Made by a program: the position numbers and the translations under genes | DNA from: Citrobacter sp. Res13-Sevr-PEB04-36 | GTDB lineage: Bacteria; Pseudomonadota; Gammaproteobacteria; Enterobacterales; Enterobacteriaceae | DNA length: 64,000 nucleotides | Direction of reading: 5' to 3' | Assembly: GCF_015672735.1 (NCBI RefSeq) | Contig: NZ_JADABY010000069.1 | Location: 1-64,000 of the forward strand | The notes under the pieces: generated by a model | The model's input: the letters and a program-made list of their open reading frames with translations, nothing else | The model's database searches: none | Told to the model about the DNA's origin: nothing | Shown here: in pieces, positions 10,181 through 20,161 of the stretch | How positions within the stretch are numbered: position 1 is the first letter of the stretch | Layout: each line of letters opens with the position of its first letter

Positions 10181-11059
10181 TTAGATCAGACCGTCTGCGG
10201 TCAGTGTTTCCATACATGCCTGCAGTAAATATAAAGGGCTGCCGTCTACCGGCGGCTCTTTTGCCAGTAATGATATTTGCCGATAAAACGTTGGCTCCAG
10301 CGCCACCGAACGTATTTGCCCACCAACCGCTTTCAATGTGAGCTCCGGTAACAATGCGATCCCCAGCCCCTGGCGAATAAAACTGATTGCCGTATCCGGG
10401 TGGTTGAACTCGTACTTAATGATCGGCTCAATACCTTGTTCTTTAAATAACGCCATGATGCTTAATTCATAACGCCCTTTACTGATAATCAGCGGTTCTC
10501 CCACCAGTTCTTCTACTGAGATTGTGGCTTTGGCCGCCAGCGGGTGAGCCTCGGGGACAACGACGGTGAATTTGTCCCGATAAACCGGCACGCAGTACAT
10601 ACCACTGACCGGAAAGTGAACAAAACCAGCATCAATGTTCCTGCTCTGCAGTGAATCAATAATGGCGCTGCTGTTCTCCTCATAGGGAATGATTTTGATG
10701 TTCGGATGATGTTGTTCGAAGTAGCGGATGATGCCGGGCAAAATGCAGGCGCAGGCGCTGGGAAAACAGCCGATGTGCAACGTTCTGGCGGGGTTTTGTT
10801 TCTCTTGTTCGGAGATCTCTTTCACGGCATTCGTTTGCCCAATGATGGTCCGCAAATGCGGCACCAGGCGGGCGCCTACGGGGGTGAGCTGAATATCTTT
10901 GCGTCGTTCGCGGATCAATATATCAACCCCCAACTCTTCTTCCAGCGCCGAGATAGCCTGACTGACGGCGGACTGGGTGGTGTATAGCCGCTTGCTGGCT
11001 TCGGTAAAACCACCATATTCGAGCACGGCCAGCAGGGCGTGGATCTGGGTTAGTGTCAT
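10181..11059 (-). CDS. LysR-family transcriptional regulator
   Basis: This 292-residue protein has the LysR layout. Residues 1-60 form a winged helix-turn-helix (FTEASKRLYTTQSAVSQAIS, then LEEELGVDILIRERR). A linker follows, then a two-lobed effector domain from about residue 90 (TLHIGCFPSACACILPGII to the GLGIALLPELTLKAVGG segment). It is divergent from the MFS gene at 11277, the usual arrangement of a LysR regulator and its target. The pair sits between glpQ and yfaE, where E. coli has inaA. I do not recognise a characterised orthologue, and the ligand is unknown. Confidence 0.88.
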   Translation of the reverse strand: MTLTQIHALLAVLEYGGFTEASKRLYTTQSAVSQAISALEEELGVDILIRERRKDIQLTPVGARLVPHLRTIIGQTNAVKEISEQEKQNPARTLHIGCFPSACACILPGIIRYFEQHHPNIKIIPYEENSSAIIDSLQSRNIDAGFVHFPVSGMYCVPVYRDKFTVVVPEAHPLAAKATISVEELVGEPLIISKGRYELSIMALFKEQGIEPIIKYEFNHPDTAISFIRQGLGIALLPELTLKAVGGQIRSVALEPTFYRQISLLAKEPPVDGSPLYLLQACMETLTADGLI

Positions 11060-11276
11060 TAGTTATCTCTAATTAATGTGATTAAAATGATTAATTTCTC
11101 TAATAAAGTAAGTCTGTTTATACTGGTTTTCTACCTTAAATGCCTAAAATAATTTGCGTAGCTACCACACAGGCAACGTGAAGTATGACGGGTGTTAATC
11201 ACATTTTGACGCACCTGTCCGTTGTTCAGTTGATCTGAGCGTTGCCTGCGTGCGCCGCCAGGGCAGGTTACCGAGT
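11060..11276. promoter_or_regulatory. Divergent intergenic region of the LysR-MFS pair
   Basis: The 217-base gap carries an AT-rich inverted repeat (ATTAAT at 11072-11077 and 11090-11095) containing repeated TGATTAA motifs close to the lysR start. LysR proteins bind AT-rich interrupted palindromes of this size in shared promoters, so this is the likely operator. That is inference from position and symmetry only. Confidence 0.4.
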
Positions 11277-12467
11277 ATGAAAGAAAAACTGTGGACGAAA
11301 GATTTTTGGGCCATCACGATCGTTAGCTTTATTATTTTTTTTGTTTTTTACGTCCTGTTGACGCTGCTGCCGATTTATATTTCGGATCGTCTGCATGCGA
11401 CCCCTGACAAGGCGGGTTTATTAGTCACTTTCTTTTTGGGGGCCGCCATTGTCGTGCGTCCGTTTGCCGGACAATGGGTGGGGAAATATTCGAATAAAAC
11501 GATTCTGGTGCTCTCTTCTCTGGCCTTTTTGGTGGTCACCGCGCTGTATCCTGTTTGCCATTCAATTGAATCACTGCTGTTTATTCGGGTGCTTCATGGT
11601 ATGACGTTTGGCGTTATTACCACGGTAAAAGGGACGATTTCCGCGCGGCTGATACCGGCCTCCCGACGTGGGGAGGGCATCAGCTTTTTCTCTTTAGCCA
11701 TGGGCCTGGCGATGGTCATTGGACCGTGGGTTGGGCTGAACATGGCGCGCTGGGAGGCCTTTACTTCCGCGTTCTGGCTTTGTACGGCGGTAGCGGCGGT
11801 GGGCATTGTGCTGTCATTGATTGTTGCCGTGCCGCCGGTGATTCGTCATGCCGATGGCTCGCAGCCTAAGCTGGGATTTGCCGCCATGTTTGACCGTGCC
11901 GCCTTGCCTTTTGCCATGGTGACCTTCTTCATGACCTTTTCCTACGCCGGGGTATCTGCCTTCCTGGCGCTGTATGCGCGTGAACTGGATTTGATGGCTG
12001 CCGCCAGTAACTTCCTGCTTTGTTACGCCGTCTGCCTGATGGTCTGCCGAACATTTACCGGCAATGTTTGTGATAAAAAAGGGCCAAAATACGTGGTTTA
12101 CCCATGTCTGGTCGCCTTTACCGTAGGGCTGGTGGCGCTGGGTTATACGCACGGTAGCATGATGATGATTATTGCCGGAGGATTAATTGGCATTGGTTAC
12201 GGCTCGGTAACGCCAGTGTTCCAGACGCAAATTATTAGCTCGGTTGAACCGCATAAAATTGGCATTGCTAATTCTTTGTTTTTCAATGCGATGGATGCGG
12301 GAATGGCGATTGGGGCGTTTATCATGGGGATGATGGTCGAGGGCGTGGGGTATCGGGCGATTTATCTGGTCGGTGCCGTGCTGGTAGTACTGGCGGGGGC
12401 GCTGTACATCATGCAGATGAAAAAACGCGGAGACGTGGTACTGGTCTCCGCGCATGAAGTCCACTAG
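11277..12467 (+). CDS. Major facilitator superfamily transporter
   Basis: The 396-residue protein has about twelve hydrophobic segments and the MFS loop motif after helix 2 in RPFAGQWVGKYSNKT, repeated in weaker form after helix 8 (CRTFTGNVCDKKGPK). A central cytoplasmic stretch around residues 185-205 separates the two six-helix halves. The ATG at 11277 was preferred to an in-frame GTG nine codons upstream because a GGCAGG ribosome site lies just before it and the GTG adds only an arginine-rich tail. The family has drug exporters and metabolite permeases; the substrate cannot be read from the sequence. It is probably controlled by the divergent LysR regulator. Confidence 0.88.
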   Translation: MKEKLWTKDFWAITIVSFIIFFVFYVLLTLLPIYISDRLHATPDKAGLLVTFFLGAAIVVRPFAGQWVGKYSNKTILVLSSLAFLVVTALYPVCHSIESLLFIRVLHGMTFGVITTVKGTISARLIPASRRGEGISFFSLAMGLAMVIGPWVGLNMARWEAFTSAFWLCTAVAAVGIVLSLIVAVPPVIRHADGSQPKLGFAAMFDRAALPFAMVTFFMTFSYAGVSAFLALYARELDLMAAASNFLLCYAVCLMVCRTFTGNVCDKKGPKYVVYPCLVAFTVGLVALGYTHGSMMMIIAGGLIGIGYGSVTPVFQTQIISSVEPHKIGIANSLFFNAMDAGMAIGAFIMGMMVEGVGYRAIYLVGAVLVVLAGALYIMQMKKRGDVVLVSAHEVH

Positions 12468-12470
12468 GCG

Positions 12471-12725
12471 TTACATCTCAATCTCAATATCACCCTTTGC
12501 CCGGCAGCAGCAGGGCAATATCTCACCCGGCTGAATAAAGGCCAAAGGCTCTGCAATCCAGTCAACCTGACCCGCTACCAGGCGGGTGCGACAGGAGCCG
12601 CAGTAGCCTTCACGACATTGATACTCGACCTCAACATTGTGCGATTCGAGTGCGGCCAATAGGGAAGGATGTTCATCCTGGCACAGCAGTTGCGTGCCAG
12701 AGATGCGCAGAGTCACGCGACCCAT
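12471..12725 (-). CDS. yfaE: [2Fe-2S] ferredoxin for NrdB cofactor maintenance
   Basis: YfaE is an 84-residue plant-type ferredoxin that supplies electrons to regenerate the diferric-tyrosyl radical of NrdB. The cluster ligands are visible as CREGYCGSC plus a later cysteine in LPCCCRAKGD, the standard C-x4-C-x2-C...C pattern. Its ATG shares one base with the nrdB stop codon (TGATG), so it is translationally coupled as the last gene of nrdAB-yfaE. Confidence 0.95.
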   Translation of the reverse strand: MGRVTLRISGTQLLCQDEHPSLLAALESHNVEVEYQCREGYCGSCRTRLVAGQVDWIAEPLAFIQPGEILPCCCRAKGDIEIEM

Positions 12726-13855
12726 CAGAGCTGGAAATTACTCAGATCGTCGGTATCGACTTCGGCGTCAATTTGCCCGACCAGATAAGAGCTGACTTCC
12801 ACTTCCTGCGGTGCAACCTGTACGTTATCGGACACCAGCCAGGTGTTGATCCACGGGATAGGGTTTGAACGCGTCTGGAAGGGCAGGTCAAGCCCTACGG
12901 CCTGCATACGAATATTGGTGATGTACTCGACGTACTGGCACAGAATGTCTTTGTTCAGGCCAATCATCGAACCGTCGCGGAACAGGTAATCTGCCCACTC
13001 TTTTTCCTGCACAGCGGCCTGTACAAACAGGTCGTAGCAATCCTGTTTACACTCCTCAGCAATCTCTGCCATTTCCGGATCGTCTACGCCGCTGCGCAAC
13101 AGGTTCAGCATATGCTGGGTACCGGTCAGGTGCAGGGCTTCGTCACGGGCGATCAGGCGAATGATTTTCGCGTTGCCTTCCATCAGTTCGCGCTCGGCAA
13201 AAGCGAAAGAGCAGGCGAAGCTGACGTAGAAGCGGATCGCTTCCAGCGCGTTAACGCTCATCAGGCACAGATACAGTTTCTTCTTCAGCTCGCGCAGGCT
13301 CACGACAACCGTCTTGCCATTGACCGTGTGCGAACCTTCACCCAGCAGATGCCAGTAGCTGGTCATCTCGATTAACTCATCGTAGTAACTGGAAATGCCT
13401 TCTGCGCGTTTTTGGATCTGCTCATTGGTGACGATATCGTCAAACACCACAGCCGGATCGTTAACGATGTTACGAATGATATGAGTGTAAGAGCGGGAGT
13501 GAATGGTTTCGGAGAAGGCCCACGTTTCTACCCAGGTTTCCAGCTCAGGGATCGAGATCAGCGGTAACAGCGCCACGTTTGGGCTGCGTCCCTGGATGGA
13601 GTCCAGCAGGGTCTGATACTTCAGGTTGCTGATAAAAATGTGTTTTTCATGTTCTGGTAGTGCCTGAAAGTCAATGCGGTCGCGAGAAACATCGACCTCT
13701 TCCGGACGCCAGAAGAAAGAGAGTTGCTTTTCGATCAGTTTTTCGAAAATGTCATATTTTTGCTGATCATAGCGCGCGACGTTCACCGGCTGGCCGAAAA
13801 ACATCGGTTCCAGAAGCTGGTCATTTTTCGTCTGTGAAAAAGTGGTGTATGCCAT
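12725..13855 (-). CDS. nrdB: Class Ia ribonucleotide reductase, beta subunit
   Basis: NrdB (376 residues) holds the di-iron site and tyrosyl radical that drive aerobic reduction of ribonucleoside diphosphates. The segment [12 protein letters not shown] contains the iron-binding Glu and His and, four residues later, the radical Tyr (Tyr122 in E. coli numbering without Met). The second ligand cluster is in [14 protein letters not shown]. The C-terminal tail ending DDLSNFQL is the peptide that docks to NrdA. It is separated from nrdA by a REP element but follows the usual operon order. Confidence 0.97.
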   Translation of the reverse strand: MAYTTFSQTKNDQLLEPMFFGQPVNVARYDQQKYDIFEKLIEKQLSFFWRPEEVDVSRDRIDFQALPEHEKHIFISNLKYQTLLDSIQGRSPNVALLPLISIPELETWVETWAFSETIHSRSYTHIIRNIVNDPAVVFDDIVTNEQIQKRAEGISSYYDELIEMTSYWHLLGEGSHTVNGKTVVVSLRELKKKLYLCLMSVNALEAIRFYVSFACSFAFAERELMEGNAKIIRLIARDEALHLTGTQHMLNLLRSGVDDPEMAEIAEECKQDCYDLFVQAAVQEKEWADYLFRDGSMIGLNKDILCQYVEYITNIRMQAVGLDLPFQTRSNPIPWINTWLVSDNVQVAPQEVEVSSYLVGQIDAEVDTDDLSNFQL

Positions 13856-13871
13856 TGATGTGAATCCTTTG

Positions 13872-13962
13872 TGGGATGAGCGCCGGATGGCGGTGCAAGC
13901 ACCTTACCCGGCCTACAAACCGTGCAATCGTAGGCCGGGTAAGCATAGCGCCACCCGGCATT
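13872..13962. repeat. REP/BIME element between nrdA and nrdB
   Basis: Two opposed REP units are visible: GCCGGATGGCGG...TTACCCGGCCTAC and GTAGGCCGGGTAAGC...GCGCCACCCGGC. It occupies nearly the entire 112-base gap inside the nrdAB operon, where such a structure can protect the upstream nrdA mRNA and adjust the NrdA:NrdB ratio. Confidence 0.88.
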
Positions 13963-13967
13963 ATTCA

Positions 13968-16253
13968 TCAGATCTTACATGCGCCGCTTTCGCAGCCATC
14001 GTCCTGGATGGACGGCACCATATCATCCTGAGTATCTTCAGCACCGTCACGGGTGTTCTGATAATACAGCGTTTTGACACCGAATTTGTAGGCGGTGAGC
14101 AGGTCTTTCAGCAACTGCTGCATCGGCACTTTCCCTGACGGGAAACGGGACGGATCGTAATTGGTATTGGCTGAAATCGACTGATCGATAAACTTCTGCA
14201 TTACGCCAACCAGTTGCAGGTAGCCGTCGTTATTGGGCATTTCCCACAGCAGTTCATAGGCATTTTTCAGGTGTACGTAATCCGGCACTACCTGACGCAG
14301 GATGCCATCTTTCGATGCTTTGATACTCACGTGACCGCGCGGCGGCTCAATGCCGTTGGTGGCGTTGGAGATCTGCGAAGAGGTCTCAGACGGCATCAGG
14401 GCAGAGAGCGTGGAGTTACGCAGACCGTGAGTCTTGATCGATTCACGTAATGCTTCCCAGTCGTGGTGCAGCGGTTCGTTGACGATGGCATCCAGATCTT
14501 TCTTGTAGGTATCGATTGGCAGAATACCTTTGGCATAGGTGGTTTCGTTAAACCACGGGCACGCGCCTTGCTCTTTAGCCAGCTCATTCGAGGCTTTCAG
14601 CAGGTAGTACTGAATGGCTTCAAAGGTTTTGTGGGTCAGGTTATTGGCGCTGCCATCAGAGTAACGTTTACCGTTTTTCGCCAGCCAGTAAGCGTAGTTG
14701 ATCACGCCAATACCCAGCGTACGGCGACCCATAGCGCCACGTTTGGCGGCCGGGATTGGGTAATCCTGGTAATCCAGCAGCGCATCCAGTGCACGTACCG
14801 CCAGCACGGCCAGCTCTTCCAGTTCGTCGAGGCTGTTGATAGCCCCGAGGTTAAAGGCAGACAGCGTACACAGGGCAATTTCACCGTTTTCGTCGTTAAC
14901 GTCGGTCAGCGGTTTGGTCGGCAGCGCGATTTCCAGACACAGGTTGGACTGACGCACCGGTGCGATAGCCGGATCAAACGGGCTGTGGGTGTTGCAGTGG
15001 TCAACGTTCTGGATGTAGATACGACCGGTAGAGGCGCGTTCCTGCATCATCAGCGAGAACAGCTCAACGGCTTTTACGCGCTGTTTACGAATGCTGTCAT
15101 CGTTTTCGTATTGGGTATACAGACGCTCGAATTCGTCTTGATCGGCGAAGAACGCGTCGTACAGGCCTGGAACGTCGGACGGGCTGAACAGGGTGATGTC
15201 GCCGCCTTTCAGCAGGCGGGTGTACATCAGCTTGTTGATCTGCACGCCGTAGTCCATGTGACGAACGCGGTTACCCTCGACACCACGGTTGTTTTTCAGT
15301 ACCAGCAGGCTTTCGACTTCCAGATGCCACATCGGGTAGAACAGTGTGGCCGCACCGCCGCGCACGCCGCCCTGAGAACAGGATTTCACCGCAGTCTGGA
15401 AGTGCTTGTAGAACGGGATACAGCCGGTATGGAACGCTTCACCGCCACGAATCGGGCTACCCAGCGCACGAATGCGACCGGCGTTAATGCCGATACCGGC
15501 GCGCTGGGAAACGTATTTCACGATGGCGCTGGAGGTGGCGTTGATGGAATCCAGGCTGTCGCCGCACTCGATCAGGACGCAGGAGCTGAACTGACGGGTT
15601 GGGGTACGCACGCCAGACATAATCGGCGTTGGCAGCGAAATTTTGAACGTCGAAACGGCGTCGTAGAAACGCTTAACGTATTCCAGACGAGTTGCACGCG
15701 GGTAGTTCGAGAACAGGCAAGCAGCCACCAGAATGTAGAGGAACTGGGCGCTTTCGTAAATCTCACCGGTGACGCGGTTTTGTACCAGATATTTGCCTTC
15801 TAACTGCTTCACGGCAGCATAGGAGAAGGTCATATCGCGGTCGTGCACGATGAACGAGTCCATCTGCTTGAACTCTTCTTCCGTGTAGTCTTCCAGCAGA
15901 TGATTGTCGTATTTGCCCATCTCAACCATTTTTACAACATGGTCGAACAGCGCTGGTGGCTCGAACTCGCCGTAGGCTTTTTTGCGCAAGTGGAAAATCG
16001 CCAGGCGAGCAGCCAGATATTGATAATCCGGTGCCTCGCGGGAGATGAGGTCGGCGGCCGCTTTGATAATCGTTTCGTGGATATCAGAGGTCTTAATACC
16101 GTCATAAAACTGAATGTGGGAGCGCAACTCGACCTGAGAAATCGATACGTTATTCAGTCCTTCTGCCGCCCAATCCAGAACTCGGTGGATTTTGTCGAGA
16201 TTGATGCGCTCTGTACTACCATCACGCTTTGTCACCAGCAGACTCTGATTCAT
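13968..16253 (-). CDS. nrdA: Class Ia ribonucleotide reductase, alpha subunit
   Basis: NrdA (761 residues) is the catalytic subunit converting NDPs to dNDPs. The N-terminal ATP cone (about residues 5-95, beginning LLVTKRDGSTERINLDKIHR) senses ATP/dATP. The active-site cysteines are recognisable in RQFSSCVLIECG, SNLCLEIALPT (Asn, Cys and Glu) and ALCTLSAFNLG. The C-terminal pair that shuttles electrons from thioredoxin is in CESGACKI. Length and ends agree with E. coli. It is the first gene of nrdAB-yfaE, and its upstream region carries DnaA and NrdR boxes. Confidence 0.98.
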   Translation of the reverse strand: MNQSLLVTKRDGSTERINLDKIHRVLDWAAEGLNNVSISQVELRSHIQFYDGIKTSDIHETIIKAAADLISREAPDYQYLAARLAIFHLRKKAYGEFEPPALFDHVVKMVEMGKYDNHLLEDYTEEEFKQMDSFIVHDRDMTFSYAAVKQLEGKYLVQNRVTGEIYESAQFLYILVAACLFSNYPRATRLEYVKRFYDAVSTFKISLPTPIMSGVRTPTRQFSSCVLIECGDSLDSINATSSAIVKYVSQRAGIGINAGRIRALGSPIRGGEAFHTGCIPFYKHFQTAVKSCSQGGVRGGAATLFYPMWHLEVESLLVLKNNRGVEGNRVRHMDYGVQINKLMYTRLLKGGDITLFSPSDVPGLYDAFFADQDEFERLYTQYENDDSIRKQRVKAVELFSLMMQERASTGRIYIQNVDHCNTHSPFDPAIAPVRQSNLCLEIALPTKPLTDVNDENGEIALCTLSAFNLGAINSLDELEELAVLAVRALDALLDYQDYPIPAAKRGAMGRRTLGIGVINYAYWLAKNGKRYSDGSANNLTHKTFEAIQYYLLKASNELAKEQGACPWFNETTYAKGILPIDTYKKDLDAIVNEPLHHDWEALRESIKTHGLRNSTLSALMPSETSSQISNATNGIEPPRGHVSIKASKDGILRQVVPDYVHLKNAYELLWEMPNNDGYLQLVGVMQKFIDQSISANTNYDPSRFPSGKVPMQQLLKDLLTAYKFGVKTLYYQNTRDGAEDTQDDMVPSIQDDGCESGACKI

Positions 16254-16295
16254 GTGGTTTTTTACCTGTCTGTGAAAGAAAAAATATCCCCCATA

Positions 16296-16334
16296 TTATC
16301 CACAGTGCCATGTTGTGACTAAGTCTGTGGATAA
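16296..16334. promoter_or_regulatory. Two inverted consensus DnaA boxes upstream of nrdA
   Basis: TTATCCACA occurs at 16296-16304 on the plus strand and again at 16326-16334 on the minus strand, facing each other about 40-80 bases before the nrdA start. Both are perfect 9-mers. DnaA is known to control nrdAB in E. coli, coupling dNTP synthesis to replication initiation. Confidence 0.85.
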
Positions 16335-16382
16335 ATACTATATGTAGGGGTTGTTTGATAAGATAGACGCTATATGGTGAGT
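16335..16382. promoter_or_regulatory. Pair of NrdR-box-like sites upstream of nrdA
   Basis: Two 16-base sites centred on CTATATGTAG (16335-16350) and CTATATGGTG (16367-16382) match the core of the NrdR box and start 32 bases apart, about three helical turns, which is the spacing used by the NrdR repressor. They adjoin the DnaA boxes. The assignment is by pattern and spacing; the flanks of the boxes are degenerate. Confidence 0.65.
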
Positions 16383-16580
16383 ATTCTAGTAGGGATTCTT
16401 TTCAGTACAAGAGTTGATTTTGGCGTTAAATTGAGGTTGCAAAAGGGTAATAATCGCTAAGTGCGCGTCTTATAAGGCCTGGCGAGGATGTCAATAATTG
16501 AGAAAAAAAATAGAAAATTTGATCGAGTGCTGATTTCTTCATCGAAGAGCGATTACGTTATATGATCTGGCACAGAGTTT
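16383..16580. other. Intergenic region upstream of the nrdA regulatory sites
   Basis: This segment lies between the nrdA control region and the repeat downstream of ubiG. It is AT-rich and I see no gene, RNA or clear operator in it. E. coli has comparably empty sequence here. Confidence 0.4.
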
Positions 16581-16615
16581 GTACGCCTGATAAGCGAAAA
16601 CGTCATCAGGCGTAC
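16581..16615 (-). repeat. Inverted repeat downstream of ubiG, REP-like/terminator hairpin
   Basis: Perfect 11-base arms (GTACGCCTGAT at 16581-16591 and ATCAGGCGTAC at 16605-16615) are separated by 13 bases containing AAGCGAAAACG, as in half a REP pair. It begins eight bases after the ubiG stop and probably serves as mRNA 3'-end structure. Confidence 0.7.
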
Positions 16616-16622
16616 AGGTAAG

Positions 16623-17351
16623 TTACTCGGCTTTCGCGGTGGTGTGCACCATATAGTTCACGTCCACGCCTGGACCCAGCTTAAAGGTGTTGGTGATCGG
16701 GTTGTAGTGCAGGCCGGTCATGTGGCGCTCTTTTAACACCGTCTGATCAACCCACTGTAACAACTCCGCCGGTTTAATGAATTTTTTCACATCATGCGTG
16801 CCCTTCGGTACCATGCGCAGAATGTACTCCGCGCCAACCACCGCCATCAGCCATGACTTGCCGTTGCGGTTGAGCGTGGAGAAAAATACCTCGCCGCCAG
16901 GCTTCACCAGTTGGGCGCAGGCTCTGACCACCGACTGCGGATCAGGCACGTGTTCCAGCATCTCCATGCAGGTCACTACGTCGTACTGGTGTGCATGTTT
17001 TTCGGCGTGTTGTTCCACGGTTTCTTGCACGTATTCCACCTGAATTCCGCTTTCCAGCGCATGAAGTTTTGCCACCTGAAGCGGTTCAAAGCCCATATCC
17101 AGGCCAGTGACCGTCGCGCCTTCGCGTGCCATGCTCTCAGCCAGAATACCGCCGCCGCAACCGACGTCGAGCACTTTTTTACCAAACAGACCGCCTGACC
17201 GTTCGGTGATATAGCCCAGACGCAGCGGGTTAATGCGGTGCAGAGGCTTAAATTCACCCTCAAGATCCCACCAGCGCGACGCGACTGCTTCAAATTTGGC
17301 AATTTCTTCATGGTCAACGTTGTGAGTTACCGGAGGTTTTTCGGCATTCAT
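16623..17351 (-). CDS. ubiG: Ubiquinone biosynthesis O-methyltransferase
   Basis: UbiG (242 residues) performs both O-methylations in ubiquinone synthesis and associates with the membrane. The S-adenosylmethionine motif I is [13 protein letters not shown] near residue 62, followed by the acidic [11 protein letters not shown] and the [16 protein letters not shown] motif. The C-terminal [20 protein letters not shown] is strongly conserved in the family. It is divergent from gyrA, as in E. coli. Confidence 0.96.
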   Translation of the reverse strand: MNAEKPPVTHNVDHEEIAKFEAVASRWWDLEGEFKPLHRINPLRLGYITERSGGLFGKKVLDVGCGGGILAESMAREGATVTGLDMGFEPLQVAKLHALESGIQVEYVQETVEQHAEKHAHQYDVVTCMEMLEHVPDPQSVVRACAQLVKPGGEVFFSTLNRNGKSWLMAVVGAEYILRMVPKGTHDVKKFIKPAELLQWVDQTVLKERHMTGLHYNPITNTFKLGPGVDVNYMVHTTAKAE

Positions 17352-17435
17352 TGGGGCTTCTACTCCTTAATTAGCAATGCAAATGAGTATATCAGCCTGA
17401 CGGGATGAATAAAGCCTCTCTCTGGGGGAATCCAT

Positions 17436-17465
17436 TTACCTGAATCTGCACGGATGTGTTATAAT
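17436..17465 (+). promoter_or_regulatory. gyrA sigma-70 promoter
   Basis: A perfect -10 hexamer TATAAT (17460-17465) is preceded at 18 bases by a weak -35 element TTACCT (17436-17441), about 45 bases before the gyrA ATG. A GC-rich stretch follows the -10, in line with the supercoiling-sensitive promoters of gyrase genes. Confidence 0.7.
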
Positions 17466-17509
17466 TTGCGACCTTTGAATCCGGGATACAGTAGAGGGAT
17501 AGCGGTTAG

Positions 17510-20146
17510 ATGAGCGACCTTGCGAGAGAAATTACACCGGTCAACATTGAGGAAGAGCTGAAGAGCTCCTATCTGGATTATGCGATGTCGGTCATTGTTG
17601 GCCGTGCGCTGCCGGACGTCCGAGATGGCCTGAAGCCGGTTCACCGTCGCGTACTTTACGCCATGAACGTATTGGGCAACGACTGGAATAAAGCCTATAA
17701 AAAATCTGCCCGTGTCGTTGGTGACGTAATCGGTAAATACCACCCTCATGGTGATACCGCCGTTTACGACACCATTGTTCGTATGGCGCAGCCATTCTCC
17801 TTGCGTTACATGCTGGTGGATGGTCAGGGTAACTTTGGTTCTGTCGATGGCGACTCCGCCGCAGCGATGCGTTATACGGAAATCCGTATGTCGAAAATCG
17901 CCCACGAGCTGATGGCTGACCTGGAAAAAGAAACGGTTGATTTCGTCGATAACTACGACGGCACCGAACGCATTCCGGACGTCATGCCGACCAAAATTCC
18001 TAACCTGCTGGTGAACGGTTCGTCCGGTATCGCGGTAGGTATGGCGACCAACATTCCGCCGCATAACCTGACGGAAGTGATTAACGGCTGTCTGGCCTAC
18101 ATTGATGATGAAGACATCAGCATTGAAGGGCTGATGGAACACATCCCAGGCCCGGACTTCCCGACCGCCGCGATCATCAACGGTCGTCGCGGTATTGAAG
18201 AAGCCTACCGTACTGGTCGCGGCAAAGTGTACATTCGCGCCCGCGCGGAAGTCGAAGCTGACGCGAAAACCGGTCGTGAAACCATTATCGTGCACGAAAT
18301 TCCGTATCAGGTGAACAAAGCGCGCCTGATCGAGAAAATTGCCGAGCTGGTAAAAGACAAACGCGTGGAAGGCATCAGCGCGCTGCGTGACGAGTCTGAT
18401 AAAGACGGTATGCGCATCGTGATTGAAGTGAAACGTGACGCGGTCGGGGAAGTGGTTCTCAACAACCTTTACTCCCAGACCCAGCTGCAGGTCTCCTTCG
18501 GTATTAACATGGTTGCGCTGCACCATGGTCAGCCGAAGATCATGAACCTGAAAGACATTATCGCTGCGTTTGTGCGTCACCGTCGTGAAGTGGTTACCCG
18601 CCGTACTATCTTTGAACTGCGTAAAGCCCGCGACCGTGCCCACATTCTTGAAGCGCTGGCGATTGCACTGGCCAACATCGACCCGATCATTGAACTGATC
18701 CGTCGTGCGCCGACCCCGGCTGAAGCAAAAGCCGGACTGGTTGCGCGTTCGTGGGAACTGGGTAACGTTTCTGCGATGCTGGAACGTGCCGGTGATGACG
18801 CTGCGCGTCCTGAATGGCTGGAAGCTGAGTTTGGCGTGCGTGACGGTCAGTACTACCTGACTGAACAGCAGGCACAGGCGATTCTGGATCTGCGTTTGCA
18901 GAAACTGACCGGCCTTGAGCATGAAAAACTGCTCGACGAATACAAAGAGCTGCTGGAGCAGATCGCTGAACTGCTGCACATTCTGGGCAGCGCCGATCGT
19001 CTGATGGAAGTGATCCGTGAAGAGATGGAGCTGGTTCGTGAGCAGTTCGGTGATGAACGTCGCACCGAAATCACCGCTAACAGCGCTGACATCAATATCG
19101 AAGATCTGATTACCCAGGAAGATGTTGTCGTGACCCTGTCTCACCAGGGTTACGTTAAATATCAGCCGTTAACCGATTACGAAGCACAGCGTCGTGGCGG
19201 TAAGGGTAAATCAGCAGCACGTATCAAAGAAGAAGACTTCATCGACCGCCTGCTGGTGGCCAACACTCACGACACCATCCTCTGCTTCTCCAGCCGTGGT
19301 CGTCTGTACTGGATGAAGGTCTATCAGCTGCCGGAAGCGAGCCGTGGTGCGCGTGGACGTCCAATCGTCAACCTGCTGCCGCTGGAAGCCAACGAACGTA
19401 TCACCGCGATTCTGCCGGTACGCGAGTACGAAGAGGGCGTGAACGTCTTTATGGCAACCGCTAGCGGTACCGTGAAGAAAACGGCGCTGACCGAGTTCAG
19501 CCGTCCACGTTCAGCCGGTATTATTGCGGTTAACCTGAATGAAGGCGACGAGCTGATTGGCGTGGATCTGACCTCCGGGTCTGACGAAGCGATGCTGTTC
19601 TCTGCCGCGGGTAAAGTGGTGCGCTTCAAAGAAGACGCCGTTCGTGCGATGGGTCGTACTGCGACCGGCGTACGTGGTATCAAACTGGCGGGCGAAGACA
19701 AAGTCGTTTCTCTGATTATTCCACGTGGCGAAGGCGCTATCCTGACCGTGACGCAAAACGGTTATGGTAAGCGTACTGCAGCGGAAGAGTATCCGACCAA
19801 GTCGCGTGCGACGCAGGGCGTTATCTCCATCAAAGTCACCGAACGCAACGGTTCCGTTGTTGGCGCGGTGCAGGTGACCGATAGCGACCAGATCATGATG
19901 ATCACCGATGCTGGTACGTTGGTGCGTACTCGCGTGTCGGAAATCAGCGTGGTTGGGCGTAACACCCAGGGCGTGATCCTCATCCGCACGGCGGAAGATG
20001 AAAACGTGGTGGGTCTGCAACGTGTAGCTGAACCGGTTGATGACGAAGAACTGGATTCCATCGACGGAAGTGTTGCGGAAGGGGACGATGATATCGCGCC
20101 TGAAGCAGAAAGCGATGACGATGCGGCGGATGACGCAGAAGAGTAA
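17510..20146 (+). CDS. gyrA: DNA gyrase subunit A
   Basis: GyrA (878 residues) is the breakage-reunion subunit of the topoisomerase that introduces negative supercoils. The N-terminal winged-helix and tower region contains the quinolone-resistance region [20 protein letters not shown]. The catalytic tyrosine lies in the [13 protein letters not shown] segment. The C-terminal half carries the six-bladed DNA-wrapping beta-pinwheel with the GyrA box QRRGGKG, and an acidic tail rich in D/E. Residue 83 is Thr and residue 87 is Asp. Thr83 is the wild-type residue in Citrobacter freundii but Ser in E. coli, so it is a taxonomic marker rather than resistance evidence by itself. Confidence 0.98.
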   Translation: MSDLAREITPVNIEEELKSSYLDYAMSVIVGRALPDVRDGLKPVHRRVLYAMNVLGNDWNKAYKKSARVVGDVIGKYHPHGDTAVYDTIVRMAQPFSLRYMLVDGQGNFGSVDGDSAAAMRYTEIRMSKIAHELMADLEKETVDFVDNYDGTERIPDVMPTKIPNLLVNGSSGIAVGMATNIPPHNLTEVINGCLAYIDDEDISIEGLMEHIPGPDFPTAAIINGRRGIEEAYRTGRGKVYIRARAEVEADAKTGRETIIVHEIPYQVNKARLIEKIAELVKDKRVEGISALRDESDKDGMRIVIEVKRDAVGEVVLNNLYSQTQLQVSFGINMVALHHGQPKIMNLKDIIAAFVRHRREVVTRRTIFELRKARDRAHILEALAIALANIDPIIELIRRAPTPAEAKAGLVARSWELGNVSAMLERAGDDAARPEWLEAEFGVRDGQYYLTEQQAQAILDLRLQKLTGLEHEKLLDEYKELLEQIAELLHILGSADRLMEVIREEMELVREQFGDERRTEITANSADINIEDLITQEDVVVTLSHQGYVKYQPLTDYEAQRRGGKGKSAARIKEEDFIDRLLVANTHDTILCFSSRGRLYWMKVYQLPEASRGARGRPIVNLLPLEANERITAILPVREYEEGVNVFMATASGTVKKTALTEFSRPRSAGIIAVNLNEGDELIGVDLTSGSDEAMLFSAAGKVVRFKEDAVRAMGRTATGVRGIKLAGEDKVVSLIIPRGEGAILTVTQNGYGKRTAAEEYPTKSRATQGVISIKVTERNGSVVGAVQVTDSDQIMMITDAGTLVRTRVSEISVVGRNTQGVILIRTAEDENVVGLQRVAEPVDDEELDSIDGSVAEGDDDIAPEAESDDDAADDAEE

Positions 20147-20161
20147 TTAAGTCGTAATGAG

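Noticed and set aside
14463..15803. A 446-codon open frame antisense to nrdA
   Set aside because: Shadow of nrdA; same antisense composition bias and no recognisable domain.
17756..17770. GyrA Thr83 as an acquired fluoroquinolone-resistance mutation
   Set aside because: Thr83 is the native residue in the likely genus and Asp87 is unchanged; resistance cannot be inferred.
17459..19144. A 561-codon open frame antisense to gyrA
   Set aside because: It lies wholly against gyrA, has no similarity or start signal, and its composition (rich in H, Q, R, F, V) is what a GC-biased codon pattern gives on the opposite strand.
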